Assembly: GCA_902500775.1 (NCBI GenBank)
Contig: CABVRZ010000020.1
Coordinates: 1-64,000, forward strand
Direction: 5' to 3'
Source: an uncultured Nitrospira sp.
GTDB taxonomy: Bacteria > Nitrospirota > Nitrospiria > Nitrospirales > Nitrospiraceae
DNA: 64,000 bases
Shown: positions 36,757-45,651 of the stretch, one piece after another
How positions within the stretch are numbered: position 1 is the first letter of the stretch
Layout: each line of letters begins with the position of its first letter
Translations under genes and position numbers: made by a program
Notes under the pieces: generated by a model
What the model saw: the letters and a program-made list of their open reading frames with translations, nothing else
Told to the model about the DNA's origin: nothing
Databases searched by the model: none

Positions 36757-37221
36757 ATGATGATGGGATTGATCGTTGAATCCTTGACCCACTTTATGGC
36801 TCTTATCAAGCGCGGATATGACGCATTCAGGAGTACATCGCCTGTGAACCGACTGCCTATCGTCACAGTTGCGTTGGGGATGGTAGCCACTGTAGGAGGG
36901 CCGGCTCTCGATCTGTCTCCCGCCACACAGATTCTTATGGAAAATGGCTCACCCTATTACGTTCCGGCCGCTGCAACGGTGGTCAGTGGCACACCCATCC
37001 GCTGGGAAAACCCGACACCAACACACCACACCGTGACACATAATGACTGCGTAAGCGACGAGCGCTCCTGCCTCTTTGATTCGGGGACGGTCCCACCCGG
37101 AGGCCAATACACCATCTCGGGCCTTGCTCCCGGCCGATATGCCTACCACTGTGGGATCCACCCAATTATGCGAGGACAGTTGATTGTAACGGAAGATCCG
37201 TCAACCCCCGCTCACCTGTAA
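36757..37221 (+). CDS. cupredoxin (plastocyanin-like) protein
   Basis: A 154-residue protein starting MMMGLIVESL, with a hydrophobic N-terminal region around residues 28-45 that may act as an uncleaved anchor or signal. The cupredoxin fold follows: YYVPAAATVVSGTPIRWENP, THHTVTHNDC with one His, and YAYHCGIHPIMRGQLIV with the Cys, His and Met ligands of a type 1 copper site. It likely carries electrons or copper in the periplasm. An earlier start at 36679 is possible but has no supporting features. Confidence 0.83.
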   Translation: MMMGLIVESLTHFMALIKRGYDAFRSTSPVNRLPIVTVALGMVATVGGPALDLSPATQILMENGSPYYVPAAATVVSGTPIRWENPTPTHHTVTHNDCVSDERSCLFDSGTVPPGGQYTISGLAPGRYAYHCGIHPIMRGQLIVTEDPSTPAHL

Positions 37222-37295
37222 ACCACCGCCCCTTGCCCGCTTGCGAAGGTGCCAACCGCTCCTGTAGCTTACGCTGTGCCCAATAGAGAGAGCTC

Positions 37296-38792
37296 GTGAG
37301 CATGAAGGCTGCCGCCGCCATCCGCAATCCATTGACCTTGACTGGAGAGAGGCTGACCCTAAGGGCTTGGCATATTCCGGACCTGGTCGCCTACCAACAC
37401 CAACCAGACGAATGGTGGTTAGCTCCACTCGACGACGACCTCCCGTTGATCCGGCTAAACCGTACTGGGGTGGACCTGCTCAAGGCAATGGATGGCCATA
37501 CAACGGTTGGGACACTCGTTGAACAGTATGGCACCAAGATCTGTGGGCCCGATGGGCAGCCTGGGTCCTGGCACCTGGAGCGATGGGCAACCCCCAACTA
37601 CTCCCTCTGCTATTACGGGGCCGAGCCACCTGGAGGCCATCGCCATAAAGCCAAGTGGGATGTTCTGCTTCAACAAGTCCGCGAAGGCTGGTCAGGGCAA
37701 GAAGGCTTTGAGGGTGAGGACCATCTGGAGGACTTCCATCACCATGAGCTGACCGAGAGCTCGGAAGACGACGACCATTTTGATTTGATTGAAACGACCG
37801 TCTCCCATCTCTTCCGTGAACCAAGTGAGGCCTTGGGCGGTCTGACCTACGGCCGACTGCTCATGCGACAGCTGAGACGACTCGGCTGGTTCAATCCCAA
37901 GCCGAAAGTTCTGTTGGAGATCGGGGGTGGCCTTGGGTACCTTGCGCAGGCACTCGGGAAGGATCTCCTGCCGTTCGAAAAGCAAGGGATCACCTACCTC
38001 TCACTCGATATCACGCAACCATTTCTGAAGCGCCAAATTACTCGAGCCAAGGCCGGAGGATGGGGTGCCTCAGGGACCAGAGCCAATGCTGAACAGCTGC
38101 CCTTGGCCGATCACTCTGTCGATCTTGTGATCGACAATGAAAACATGGCCGACATGACACCGGTGCAGCTGAGTAAGAAGGAACTGGCATCTGGGATCGG
38201 AGAAACCCCACAACATCAGGAAGCACTCGATTGGATCAGGCGGCTTCGCCTGCCCATCGAGGCCAACCCGCCGGACTCGGTGATCTTTAACCTAGGACCG
38301 ATACGTTTCGTGGCAGAATTGTGGAGGGTACTGAAGCCAGGTGGCCGGGCGTTTCTCACCGAATTTGGCATCGAAGAAGGCTGGCCGGCCCCTGTCAAAC
38401 TCCCGGGACATACGGAGTACGAAGTGCAATACAGTCACCTGCGCCAAGCCGTACGCTGGCTCGGATTTCAAGAACGGTATCTGTCTCTCCCACAATTTCT
38501 TGGCCTCAAACCAGATACGAAGGTTCTCTGCACCGGCGCCACCTATACGATCCAACGGTTCTGTCAGGCCATCAACCACCCCTTCGCTGTGCGAGCTTAC
38601 AGCGAGAAGGAATTACAACAAACGTTAGGTGACCTCCTCCCCAAACTGCAAGGCCTCCACTACCATGACTTGGCCGACCCGGCCTGGTTCGGCCTCCAAG
38701 ATTTTAAAGTGCTGTTACTCGAAAAACCCGGCGGCGCGCCAAAAGCCCAGTTCACCGAGAACAAAGGCTATCGGTGGTATTCGCAGAAATGA
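37296..38792 (+). CDS. SAM methyltransferase with PqqD-like N-terminal domain
   Basis: A 498-residue protein. Residues about 15-85 resemble a PqqD/RRE winged fold (LTLRAWHIPDLVAYQ, then LIRLNRTGVDLLKAMDGHTT, then VGTLVEQYG). From about 200 on it is a class I methyltransferase: KVLLEIGGGLGYLAQALG for SAM, TYLSLDITQPFLK, SVDLVIDNENMADM and ELWRVLKPGGRAFLTEFGIE. The last 75 residues (HDLADPAWFGLQDFKVLLLE to the end) also occur as isolated fragments at 40405-40629 and 45652-45771. A GTG at 37296 or an ATG at 37302 may start it. The substrate is unknown; the PqqD-like part suggests peptide binding, but this is my reading and no precursor gene is visible. Confidence 0.75.
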   Translation: MSMKAAAAIRNPLTLTGERLTLRAWHIPDLVAYQHQPDEWWLAPLDDDLPLIRLNRTGVDLLKAMDGHTTVGTLVEQYGTKICGPDGQPGSWHLERWATPNYSLCYYGAEPPGGHRHKAKWDVLLQQVREGWSGQEGFEGEDHLEDFHHHELTESSEDDDHFDLIETTVSHLFREPSEALGGLTYGRLLMRQLRRLGWFNPKPKVLLEIGGGLGYLAQALGKDLLPFEKQGITYLSLDITQPFLKRQITRAKAGGWGASGTRANAEQLPLADHSVDLVIDNENMADMTPVQLSKKELASGIGETPQHQEALDWIRRLRLPIEANPPDSVIFNLGPIRFVAELWRVLKPGGRAFLTEFGIEEGWPAPVKLPGHTEYEVQYSHLRQAVRWLGFQERYLSLPQFLGLKPDTKVLCTGATYTIQRFCQAINHPFAVRAYSEKELQQTLGDLLPKLQGLHYHDLADPAWFGLQDFKVLLLEKPGGAPKAQFTENKGYRWYSQK

Positions 38793-38837
38793 GGGGATTG
38801 AGGGCAGCCTGGTTAGTTCTCTGTGCTCGCCGACCGC
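38568..38837 (+). repeat. methyltransferase 3'-end repeat, copy 1
   Basis: The last 74 codons of the methyltransferase plus about 45 bp after its stop match 40405-40675. Against copy 2, 27 of 74 codons differ and 23 of those changes are silent. A shorter part (39 codons) recurs at 45652-45771. Confidence 0.85.
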
Positions 38838-38870
38838 CCAGAGCTCCAACTTTTCGCCCAGGCTTGGAGC

Positions 38871-39243
38871 TTACGATACGACTTTGACACGAAGTGCTTG
38901 TGTCGGAACCTCGGTCAATGCAAGCAACCGTTGATCGTTGGTCAATAAGGTCGCCTCCAACGCCAGGGCGGTGGCAGCCACGATCGAATCCGGCAACTTC
39001 ACGCCATAGCGCCTGCGAAGATTCACAGCGTGACCCCTTGATGGTCTGAGTCAGATCTGTGACTGCGATATCCGACAAGAAGGATCGAACGCGCTGCTCT
39101 TCAGCTGAGGCCAACCCTGGATAAGCCAAGAGCTCCAATTCTGAGATCACGGAGATAACATACGAACCGACAGGAAGAGATTCTGCGAGACGACCACCGA
39201 GAAAATAGAGAATTATATTGGTGTCGAGGACAAAGCGGCGCAC
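38871..39243 (-). pseudogene. VapC-like PIN toxin, frameshifted
   Basis: Starts VRRFVLDTNIILYFLGGRLA (first Asp), then YVISVISELELLAYPGL (Glu), then the frame slips after DLTQTIKG. Removing one base in the GGGGTCACGC context restores AVNLRRRYGVKLPDSIVAAT (Asp) and LLTNDQRLLALTE, with the stop at 38871. With the frame restored the domain is complete. The GTG start overlaps the antitoxin stop (TAGTG). A sequencing error or programmed slippage cannot be excluded. Confidence 0.75.
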
Positions 39244-39473
39244 TAGGCCCACTCATCTCGCAAGCGACGCTGGTAGGTGATGGGATCTTCTGATAACTGA
39301 ATAACACCTTCGTGACACTGGAGCTGTTTCGTCCCATTAGTCCCAGTTGCGGCCCCTAGCTGTTCCTCAATGCGCAACCATTCTTCGTAGGGAGTCAGCA
39401 CCCCGACCGGACGCCCTTCTTCATCAGTCACAAGCTGTTTATGAATCGTGCCCATGAGCTGCATTATAGACAA
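39243..39473 (-). CDS. VapB-like antitoxin
   Basis: A 76-residue protein: MQLMGTIHKQLVTDEEGRPV near the start and VLTPYEEWLRIEEQLG in the middle, then a flexible C-terminal part ending YQRRLRDEWA. It precedes the PIN gene with a 1-bp overlap, as in VapBC operons. The antitoxin role is inferred from the partner. Confidence 0.7.
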   Translation of the reverse strand: MSIMQLMGTIHKQLVTDEEGRPVGVLTPYEEWLRIEEQLGAATGTNGTKQLQCHEGVIQLSEDPITYQRRLRDEWA

Positions 39474-39535
39474 CCTGCTGCAAAAGAGGAAGTTTAGGTC
39501 AGATACGAGCGTTCCATGAGTGTATGAGTTCTCCC

Positions 39536-40338
39536 TATAGCCAAGCCCTCAATTACTGATTGCCATTGACGGTGGACTGTGGCGATCATGGGGGCATGCG
39601 ATGCTCACCAGATGTGCGCCAACGGGTCATCGATGTTGTCCGAGGCGGGGGCAGTAAGGCCGAAGCGGCTCGGCGGTTCAAGGTGGGTGAGGCCAGCGTG
39701 TACCGCTGGCTCAAGCCTGGCGGCATCACCTCCAAACGTCCAGGCCCGCGCGGTCCTCGCAAGCTGGATTGGGAGCACTTGCGCCGTCATGTCGCGGAAC
39801 CCCCTGATCGCACCCAAGCCGAACGGGCGCGGCATTTCCACGTCTCCCGGCATGGCATCTGGCACGCGCTGCGAAGACTGGCGGTCACGCATAAACAAAA
39901 GGATGGGCTACCGAGAGCGCGACCCTCTCCGACGAAAACGGTTCCTCCGTCTTCGCGAACGGTTCCTGCGCCGCGGCAAACAACCCGTCTACATCGATGA
40001 ATGTGGGGTTGCGCCTTAACGGTGCGGGGGTATGGGTACGCGCCCAAAGGCCAGCGCGTGGATGGCCTGGTTTCCGGGCATCGACGGCCCCGCCCCTCGC
40101 TCATTGCCGCTCGCATCGATGGGCGACTGACAGAGCCCTGTCTGTTCGAAGGCACCTGTGATACGGCGCAGCTCATCGCGGCGACGGGCGCGACCCTGCT
40201 GTTTCTCGCCCCGTATTCTCCAGACCTGAACCCGAGCGAACATGATTTCGCGGCCCTCAAGAAACGCCGGGAGTATCACGACCAGGCCACCCGCGACGAC
40301 ATCGTCAAGGCCTATCACTGATTGAGGGCTTAGCTATA
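39536..40338 (+). mobile_element. IS630-type element, defective
   Basis: An 18-bp inverted repeat with one mismatch (39536-39553 and 40321-40338, TATAGCCAAGCCCTCAAT type) bounds it; both ends have TA as expected for IS630/Tc1 insertion. The inside encodes a broken transposase. At about 0.8 kb it is shorter than a whole IS630 copy. Confidence 0.8.
39596..40321 (+). pseudogene. IS630-family transposase, frameshifted and internally deleted
   Basis: Frame 1 gives MRCSPDVRQRVIDVVRGGG, SKAEAARRFKVGEASVYRWL (helix-turn-helix) and GIWHALRRLAVTHKQK. The next part shifts frame to RERDPLRRKRFLRLRERFLR and PVYIDECG (first Asp), then again to YGYAPKGQRVDGLVSGHRRP, CLFEGTCDTAQLIAATGATL and SPDLNPSEHDFAALKKR (Glu). 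The segment that should lie between EGTC and AQLIAATG, with the second catalytic Asp, is deleted. Inactive. Confidence 0.8.
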
Positions 40339-40404
40339 AACTCTTTCTCGAAATACGCACGGTCTTCTACATGACGCCGATCGAAATGCACGTGGAATCT
40401 ATCG

Positions 40405-40629
40405 GCCATCAATCACCCCTTCGCCGTCCGAGCTTATAGTGAAAAGGAACTGCAGCAGGCTTTGGGCGATCTCCTCCCCAAACTGCAGGGCCTCTACCAT
40501 CACGACCTCGCCGACCCAGCCTGGTTCGGCCTCCAAGACTTCAAAGTGCTGCTACTAGAAAAACCCGGCGGCGCGCCAAAGGCCCAATTCACCGAGAACA
40601 AAGGCTACCAGTGGTATTCGCAGAAATGA
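40405..40629 (+). pseudogene. methyltransferase 3'-end fragment, copy 2
   Basis: Seventy-four codons plus stop that correspond to the end of the methyltransferase at 37296-38792. They differ at 27 codons, with only four amino-acid changes, and similarity runs about 45 bp past the stop. The upstream 64 bp (40339-40403) are not methyltransferase-like. The silent bias shows that this piece diverged as part of a working gene before it was cut off. Confidence 0.85.
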
Positions 40630-40639
40630 GGGCTTGGGC

Positions 40640-41279
40640 AGTCTGCTTGGTTCTCTGTGCTCGCTGACCGCGCACACAGGAATTACCAAATTCTCAAACA
40701 AAGATGGTACTCAGCCAATGTGTGCAGTGGAGAACCAACCAAGCTGCCCTCATTAGGAGAAGAGGGAAGAAATCAGGAAAGCTTCTGCTGCCATGCCTGC
40801 TCTTTTGCACGACGAATCTCACGCATCACTGTGATCATGGCATCGCCCTGCGGATCATCCTGCTGCAACACCGATCGGCGTAAGGCTAACCCGCGTTCGG
40901 GGAGTTCGATGGTACGGCACAAGTTATCGGCGATCCAGGCGTTTTCCGCATTGTCCTTTGGTCCTCGCATTGCGCGCATCCTTTCAAAAGCGATCTGCGC
41001 AAAGTGTACAAGACTCCCTGAATCGGAGCAACGTGAGCCCGTTTCTTGCCACAGTAAATAGTCCGGGGCCGCACCTCGAAGGCAGAGGGAAAGCAGGATG
41101 ATCGATTGCCTGAACTATCTGGATCGCCGTTGACAAGATACGCGGACGGCGGCATAACGGCTTGGCCTTCACACCGCTTCCCTGCAAGAAATTCTTGCAC
41201 GCGGCAGAAATCAGGACAAGAGAACGTTGACTGTGGAGTCTGAAATCAGCACAATCGTGCAACACTCAGATCCTCACTT
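40640..41279. other. spacer between 3'-end copy 2 and SNF2 gene
   Basis: Mostly without recognisable genes apart from one possible small frame on the minus strand (40773-40970). The first 35 bp still match the region after the stop of copy 1. Confidence 0.35.
40773..40970 (-). CDS. small hypothetical protein
   Basis: A 65-residue frame starting at an ATG with AAAGGA 9 nt before it (MRGPKDNAENAWIADNLCRT). It is Arg/Lys/Gln-rich and helical at the end (MITVMREIRRAKEQAWQQ). No family recognised. It could be a small regulator or a chance frame. Confidence 0.3.
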   Translation of the reverse strand: MRGPKDNAENAWIADNLCRTIELPERGLALRRSVLQQDDPQGDAMITVMREIRRAKEQAWQQKLS

Positions 41280-41314
41280 GGTGTCAGGCGCCCTTCTTCC
41301 AGACGCCTGACACC
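41280..41314. repeat. 11-bp perfect palindrome before SNF2 gene
   Basis: GGTGTCAGGCG (41280-41290) pairs exactly with CGCCTGACACC (41304-41314) over a 13-nt loop, 15 bp before the SNF2 start, and is followed by GTTATTTTA. It may terminate transcription entering from upstream, or be a REP-like element. Confidence 0.55.
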
Positions 41315-41329
41315 GTTATTTTAGGCAAG

Positions 41330-44107
41330 ATGAGACGCGAGTCTGTTGTTCAGAACATGATCGATGCGCAGGGGACAGCGATCAATGCCCTCGCACCGAT
41401 ACTGACGCCGCACGGGCGTGTGCTGTTGGCGACCGACGAGACCGACGCCTCCTCGCTTACGCCTGATCTTTCATACCGGCTGCAACAGTCCTTTTCACGC
41501 GGCAGTGGGCACGGATTACTGCAGCTTGGCGCAGGAGAAGTCGGTATCGCAATGCCAGCAGTATTCGGCTACTGGCGTGAGTTCGGCGCTCGTTATGTCG
41601 CGGCAGTCTGCGCGCTGTCGAGCGCGGCAGCCGAGTCTGACTCCGACGCATCCACCGCCGACCCGGCAATTCCACCACCACCTGCCGAGGAACTGGAAGC
41701 CCTCGCCGCCGCCGCGCCGCCGATGACCGGCGCGGAGTATCTGACAGCGTCTGTGCTGCGCTCGTTATGGCACGAGATGGCGGCCGCATGGCAGGCTGAA
41801 TTCATCGAGTCCGGCCTGACGATCCGGAATTTTCTCAAAGCGAAACACCCCTCCTGGAATCTGGTCGGACGGGTGCATTTCAATCTCGCTGAAAACAGAA
41901 AAGACACTGAAGCGCCGTTTGCGTTTCTGGCGACATACACCACGCGATTATCGGCGCACGCCAAGGCCCAGCATGTGCCGCTAGGGCAGGCGCTGCGCGA
42001 GTACGCCGGCGCCGCCAACAAGGAGCAGCTGCTGTCGCTGTTATTGCCGGTGCAGCGGGCGGCGCAACAGTGTCCATGGCTCAAAACGATGGTGACGGAG
42101 GGGGAAATTTTTCACCCGCTGCGCTGGACACCAGCGGAGGCGCTTCAGCTTCTCTCAGACGTCCCGCATCTCGAAGCCGCCGGCGTGATACTGCGCGTAC
42201 CTGGCGCATGGAAGACAGGCCGCCCGCCACGTCCCAAAGTAAGCGCCACCGTCGGCAACACAACACCAGGCACATTCGGCAACGATGCGCTGCTTGATTT
42301 CAAGATGGGAGTGACGCTTGATGGCGAGCCGTTGACCGAAGATGAAATTTCCACATTACTCGCCGGCTCGGACGGCCTTGCGCTGGTGCGCGGTCGCTGG
42401 GTTGAAGTTGACCGAGAAAAACTCAGCGGCATGCTGGCTCGCTTTCGGCAAGCTGAAAACACAGCCGCACAAGGCGGCTTCACTTTTGCGGAGGCGATGC
42501 GCATGCTGGCCGGCGCGCATGGCGAACCAGACGACGCGCCTAGCGCCGATCCCGACTGGTCGAGCGTCGTGGCGGGGCCCTGGTTGGCCGAAACACTTGC
42601 CGGCCTGCGCAGCCCGGAGGGACTGGCGCGCATCGAGCCGGGCAACGCACTGAATGCTGAGCTTCGCCCCTATCAGAAGGCGGGGGTACGCTGGCTGTAT
42701 TTTCTGCACCGTCTGGGATTGGGTGCTTGTCTCGCAGACGACATGGGCTTGGGCAAGACCATTCAGGTGCTGGCTCTGCTGCTGGTGTTGCGCGAACAAC
42801 GTCAACCCGGCATACAGCCGCCGACGAGCATACTGATCGCGCCGGCATCGCTGCTGGCAAACTGGGCCGATGAAATCACACGCTTTGCGCCGACATTGAA
42901 CGCACGGGTGGTGCATCCTTCGGCGATGTCGGCTGTTGAATTGAATGCAATCTCTCCGCAACAACTTGTCGACGTGGATGTGGTCATCACCAGCTACGGC
43001 TCGCTGCTGCGCCTGCCCTGGATGACCGACACCCGCTGGCATCTGGCGATTCTGGACGAAGCGCAAGCGATTAAAAACCCCGATGCGAAACAGACACGCG
43101 CCGTCAAAAAACTCAAGGCCACGACGCGCATCGCGCTGACGGGCACACCCGTCGAAAACCGCCTCACAGATGTCTGGTCGATTTTCGATTTCATCAACCC
43201 CGGCCTGCTCGGTTCGAGCAAGGAATTCGCCAATTTCACCAAACGCTTAGCCGAACGCCCCCATCACCCCTACGCCCCGCTCCGTGAATTGACACGTCCG
43301 TATATCTTGCGCCGTTTGAAGACCGACAAGTCGGTCATCGCCGACCTTCCGGACAAGACCGAATTAAAAGCGTGCTGCCGTTTGAGCCGGAAGCAGACGG
43401 CGCTCTACCAGCAAGCGGTGCAGGAACTCGCCGTACAATTAGAAAACGCCGAAGGCATCACGCGCAGAGGTGCAATCCTGGCGTTCCTGTTACGCTTCAA
43501 GCAAATCTGTAATCATCCGTCGCAATGGTTGGGCGACGGCACCTGGCATGAGGCCGATAGCGGAAAATTTGCGCGGCTGCGTGAGATTGCCGAAGTCATT
43601 GCCGCCCGGCAGGAGAAAGTTCTGGTGTTCACGCAGTTTCGTGAGATCACTGAGCCTGTCGCCGGTTTTTTGGGGTCCGTGTTCGGGCGTCCCGGTTTGG
43701 TGCTGCACGGAGGAACGCCGGTCAAAAATCGCCGCCGACTGTTGCAGGACTTCCAGAAAGACGAGCGGGTTCCGTTCTTTGTCCTCTCCCTCAAGGCGGG
43801 AGGCACGGGGCTGAATCTGACCGCCGCGACACACGTCGTCCACTTCGACCGCTGGTGGAACCCCGCAGTGGAAAATCAGGCTACTGACCGCGCGTTTCGG
43901 ATCGGCCAGAGCAAACACGTGATGGTGCATAAATTTGTGTGCAGCGGCACAATGGAAGAGAAAATAGACGCGCTGATCGAGTCCAAGCAACAACTGTCGA
44001 ACGATGTATTGAAGGGCGGCACCGAAATGCTGCTCACGGAAATGAAGGACGACGAACTGCTCCAGCTCGTCGCGCTTGATGTTCACGCTGCGCTGCAGGG
44101 GGAATAA
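41330..44107 (+). CDS. SNF2-family DEAD/DEAH-type ATPase
   Basis: 925 residues. The N-terminal 430 residues form the bacterial SNF2-associated region (ILTPHGRVLLATDE, GSGHGLLQLGAGEVG, LRYYRPRS absent). The motor starts with LRPYQKAGVRWLYFLHRLGL, Walker A ADDMGLGKTIQVLAL, box II LAILDEAQAIKNP, ALTGTPVENRLTDVWSIFDF, then helicase C motifs VLVFTQFREIT, SLKAGGTGLNLTAATHVVHF and ATDRAFRIGQ. It translocates on double-stranded DNA and probably remodels protein-DNA complexes. Its partner, the SWIM protein, begins 5 bp after its stop. It lies within the 3'-end-repeat-bounded island and is probably acquired. A start at the ATG at 41357 is an alternative. Confidence 0.9.
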   Translation: MRRESVVQNMIDAQGTAINALAPILTPHGRVLLATDETDASSLTPDLSYRLQQSFSRGSGHGLLQLGAGEVGIAMPAVFGYWREFGARYVAAVCALSSAAAESDSDASTADPAIPPPPAEELEALAAAAPPMTGAEYLTASVLRSLWHEMAAAWQAEFIESGLTIRNFLKAKHPSWNLVGRVHFNLAENRKDTEAPFAFLATYTTRLSAHAKAQHVPLGQALREYAGAANKEQLLSLLLPVQRAAQQCPWLKTMVTEGEIFHPLRWTPAEALQLLSDVPHLEAAGVILRVPGAWKTGRPPRPKVSATVGNTTPGTFGNDALLDFKMGVTLDGEPLTEDEISTLLAGSDGLALVRGRWVEVDREKLSGMLARFRQAENTAAQGGFTFAEAMRMLAGAHGEPDDAPSADPDWSSVVAGPWLAETLAGLRSPEGLARIEPGNALNAELRPYQKAGVRWLYFLHRLGLGACLADDMGLGKTIQVLALLLVLREQRQPGIQPPTSILIAPASLLANWADEITRFAPTLNARVVHPSAMSAVELNAISPQQLVDVDVVITSYGSLLRLPWMTDTRWHLAILDEAQAIKNPDAKQTRAVKKLKATTRIALTGTPVENRLTDVWSIFDFINPGLLGSSKEFANFTKRLAERPHHPYAPLRELTRPYILRRLKTDKSVIADLPDKTELKACCRLSRKQTALYQQAVQELAVQLENAEGITRRGAILAFLLRFKQICNHPSQWLGDGTWHEADSGKFARLREIAEVIAARQEKVLVFTQFREITEPVAGFLGSVFGRPGLVLHGGTPVKNRRRLLQDFQKDERVPFFVLSLKAGGTGLNLTAATHVVHFDRWWNPAVENQATDRAFRIGQSKHVMVHKFVCSGTMEEKIDALIESKQQLSNDVLKGGTEMLLTEMKDDELLQLVALDVHAALQGE

Positions 44108-44112
44108 CCGGG

Positions 44113-44934
44113 ATGTTTTATGATTGGAAACCCTACGTGTCCGTCGCCGAGCGCAAACGCAAAGCTGAACGCGAGTTTGCCAAATCGAAGAAAAATGGCG
44201 CGACCATGACACCCGTTGTCATCGCCGGTCGTGCCATCGCCACAACGTTCTGGGGCAAGGCCTGGTGCCAAAACATCGAACGCTATAGCGATTACGCCAA
44301 CCGCTTGCCACGCGGGCGCAGTTATGTACGTAACCGCGCGGTACTTGATCTGCACATTGCCGACGGCGTGGTCAAGGCGCTGGTCATGGGTTCACGGCGT
44401 TACCAGGTCGAAATCACGGTCACGGCGGTGCCGCAGGCGCACTGGAACGCCGTCTGCAAGGATTGCTCGGACGCAATCGATTCACTGGTCGAATTGTTGC
44501 AGGGGCGCTTCTCCGAACACGTCATGGAGCGTATCTGCCGGCCGGGCACCGGCCTGTTTCCCATCCCCAAAGACATCACCTTCGCCTGTTCCTGCCCGGA
44601 CTGGGCATCCATGTGTAAACACGTCGCAGCGGTACTCTACGGCATCGGCGCGCGTCTCGACGAACAACCGCAACTACTGTTCATGCTCCGCAACGTGGAC
44701 GAAAAGGACCTCATCGCCAAAGCCGGGAAAGGCTTACCCCTGTCGAGTCAGTCGCCCAAAACGCGCAGGGTACTCAAAGACACGGAACTGGCCGATGTCT
44801 TCGGTATCGAGATGGCGGGAATAACCAAACCCCTGACGAAGCAGAAGGCAGCGCGCAAGATCAGGCAAAAGTCTACGACTAAATCCGCGAAAAAGAACGC
44901 CCCGAAGGCGCGTAACCCGAGAGTCAAGGCTTGA
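44113..44934 (+). CDS. SWIM zinc-finger protein paired with SNF2 ATPase
   Basis: 273 residues. FWGKAWCQNIERYSDYANRL near residue 43 and RGRSYVRNRAVLDLHI near 66 are typical of this group. The SWIM motif FACSCPDWASMCKHVAAVLY near 155-175 supplies the CxC...CxH zinc ligands. A Lys-rich tail (from about 240) should bind DNA. Prokaryotic SWIM proteins are known to be encoded beside SNF2 ATPases, and the 5-bp gap here supports a complex. The biological job, possibly defence or DNA maintenance, is not established. Confidence 0.88.
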   Translation: MFYDWKPYVSVAERKRKAEREFAKSKKNGATMTPVVIAGRAIATTFWGKAWCQNIERYSDYANRLPRGRSYVRNRAVLDLHIADGVVKALVMGSRRYQVEITVTAVPQAHWNAVCKDCSDAIDSLVELLQGRFSEHVMERICRPGTGLFPIPKDITFACSCPDWASMCKHVAAVLYGIGARLDEQPQLLFMLRNVDEKDLIAKAGKGLPLSSQSPKTRRVLKDTELADVFGIEMAGITKPLTKQKAARKIRQKSTTKSAKKNAPKARNPRVKA

Positions 44935-44994
44935 TAGACGCGTTCGTCAACGTGTGATTCCCTACTTTGCCGTTCTCCTCAGCAAGCAGCTTTC

Positions 44995-45279
44995 TCACGC
45001 TGCAAATTCGACTCGAATCGTCCTCCCGAGGCGCGCCTCAAGCGTAATGAGCATTTCGAGGCTGAATTTGTCCCATTTCCCTCGAACGAGGTCAGATACG
45101 CGCGATTGTGCAATACCCAGTCGCTTCGCTGCTTCCAATTGAGTCAACTTGTGCTTTTCGATATAGAGACGCAGGTCGCTCATAAGACTTGATCGCATGT
45201 GAAGCACGGCGGCTTCGGCTGGATCAAAACCGAGATCCACAAAAACATTCCCGCTCGATTTGGTAATTTTCTTCTTCAT
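44995..45279 (-). CDS. XRE-family antitoxin (HigA-like)
   Basis: A 94-residue protein with helix-turn-helix LTQLEAAKRLGIAQSRVSDL near residue 45 and GKWDKFSLEMLITLEARLG after it. It follows the toxin gene with a 4-bp overlap (ATGA). In HigBA-type pairs the antitoxin comes second, as here. It is expected to bind the operon promoter. Confidence 0.85.
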   Translation of the reverse strand: MKKKITKSSGNVFVDLGFDPAEAAVLHMRSSLMSDLRLYIEKHKLTQLEAAKRLGIAQSRVSDLVRGKWDKFSLEMLITLEARLGRTIRVEFAA

Positions 45280-45596
45280 GCTCGTTCTCCGATCTGGCGA
45301 TACCGATCACGCGCCAATATGATGTCTTCCTTCCTTGTCTTCTGCGTTTTCTTCTGGAAGGCATGAAGAACATAGACTGCCTTCGCAAATTTGGCCACAT
45401 ACAGTACGCGCCATTCTCCTGAGACATGAATACGAATCTCCCGAACACCGGGACCCACTGCATTGATAGGCTTCCAGTCCGAAGGCTCCAGCCCTCGTTG
45501 AACGAAACCCAACTCAAAGCCAGCGGCACGCTTGGCCTCCGCCGGAAATGCCCTGAGATCGTCACGGCTTGATCCGACGAAGGCTAGCGACTTCAT
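45276..45596 (-). CDS. RelE/HigB-like toxin (Gp49 family)
   Basis: A 106-residue phage-derived Gp49-like toxin: LAFVGSSRDDLRAFPAEAKR, KPINAVGPGVREIRIHVSGE, WRVLYVAKFAKAVYVLHAFQ, KKTQKTRKEDIILARDRYRQ. These are standard landmarks of ribosome-dependent mRNA interferases. It comes first in the operon, followed by the XRE antitoxin. Confidence 0.87.
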   Translation of the reverse strand: MKSLAFVGSSRDDLRAFPAEAKRAAGFELGFVQRGLEPSDWKPINAVGPGVREIRIHVSGEWRVLYVAKFAKAVYVLHAFQKKTQKTRKEDIILARDRYRQIGERA

Positions 45597-45651
45597 CGGG
45601 TAGATTATATAAGTTTATTGATACACAATTCAATGCGTGTCATCAGGGAAA

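Noticed and set aside
39579-40019. Independent second gene in the IS630 region
   Set aside because: It is the shifted frame of the same transposase.
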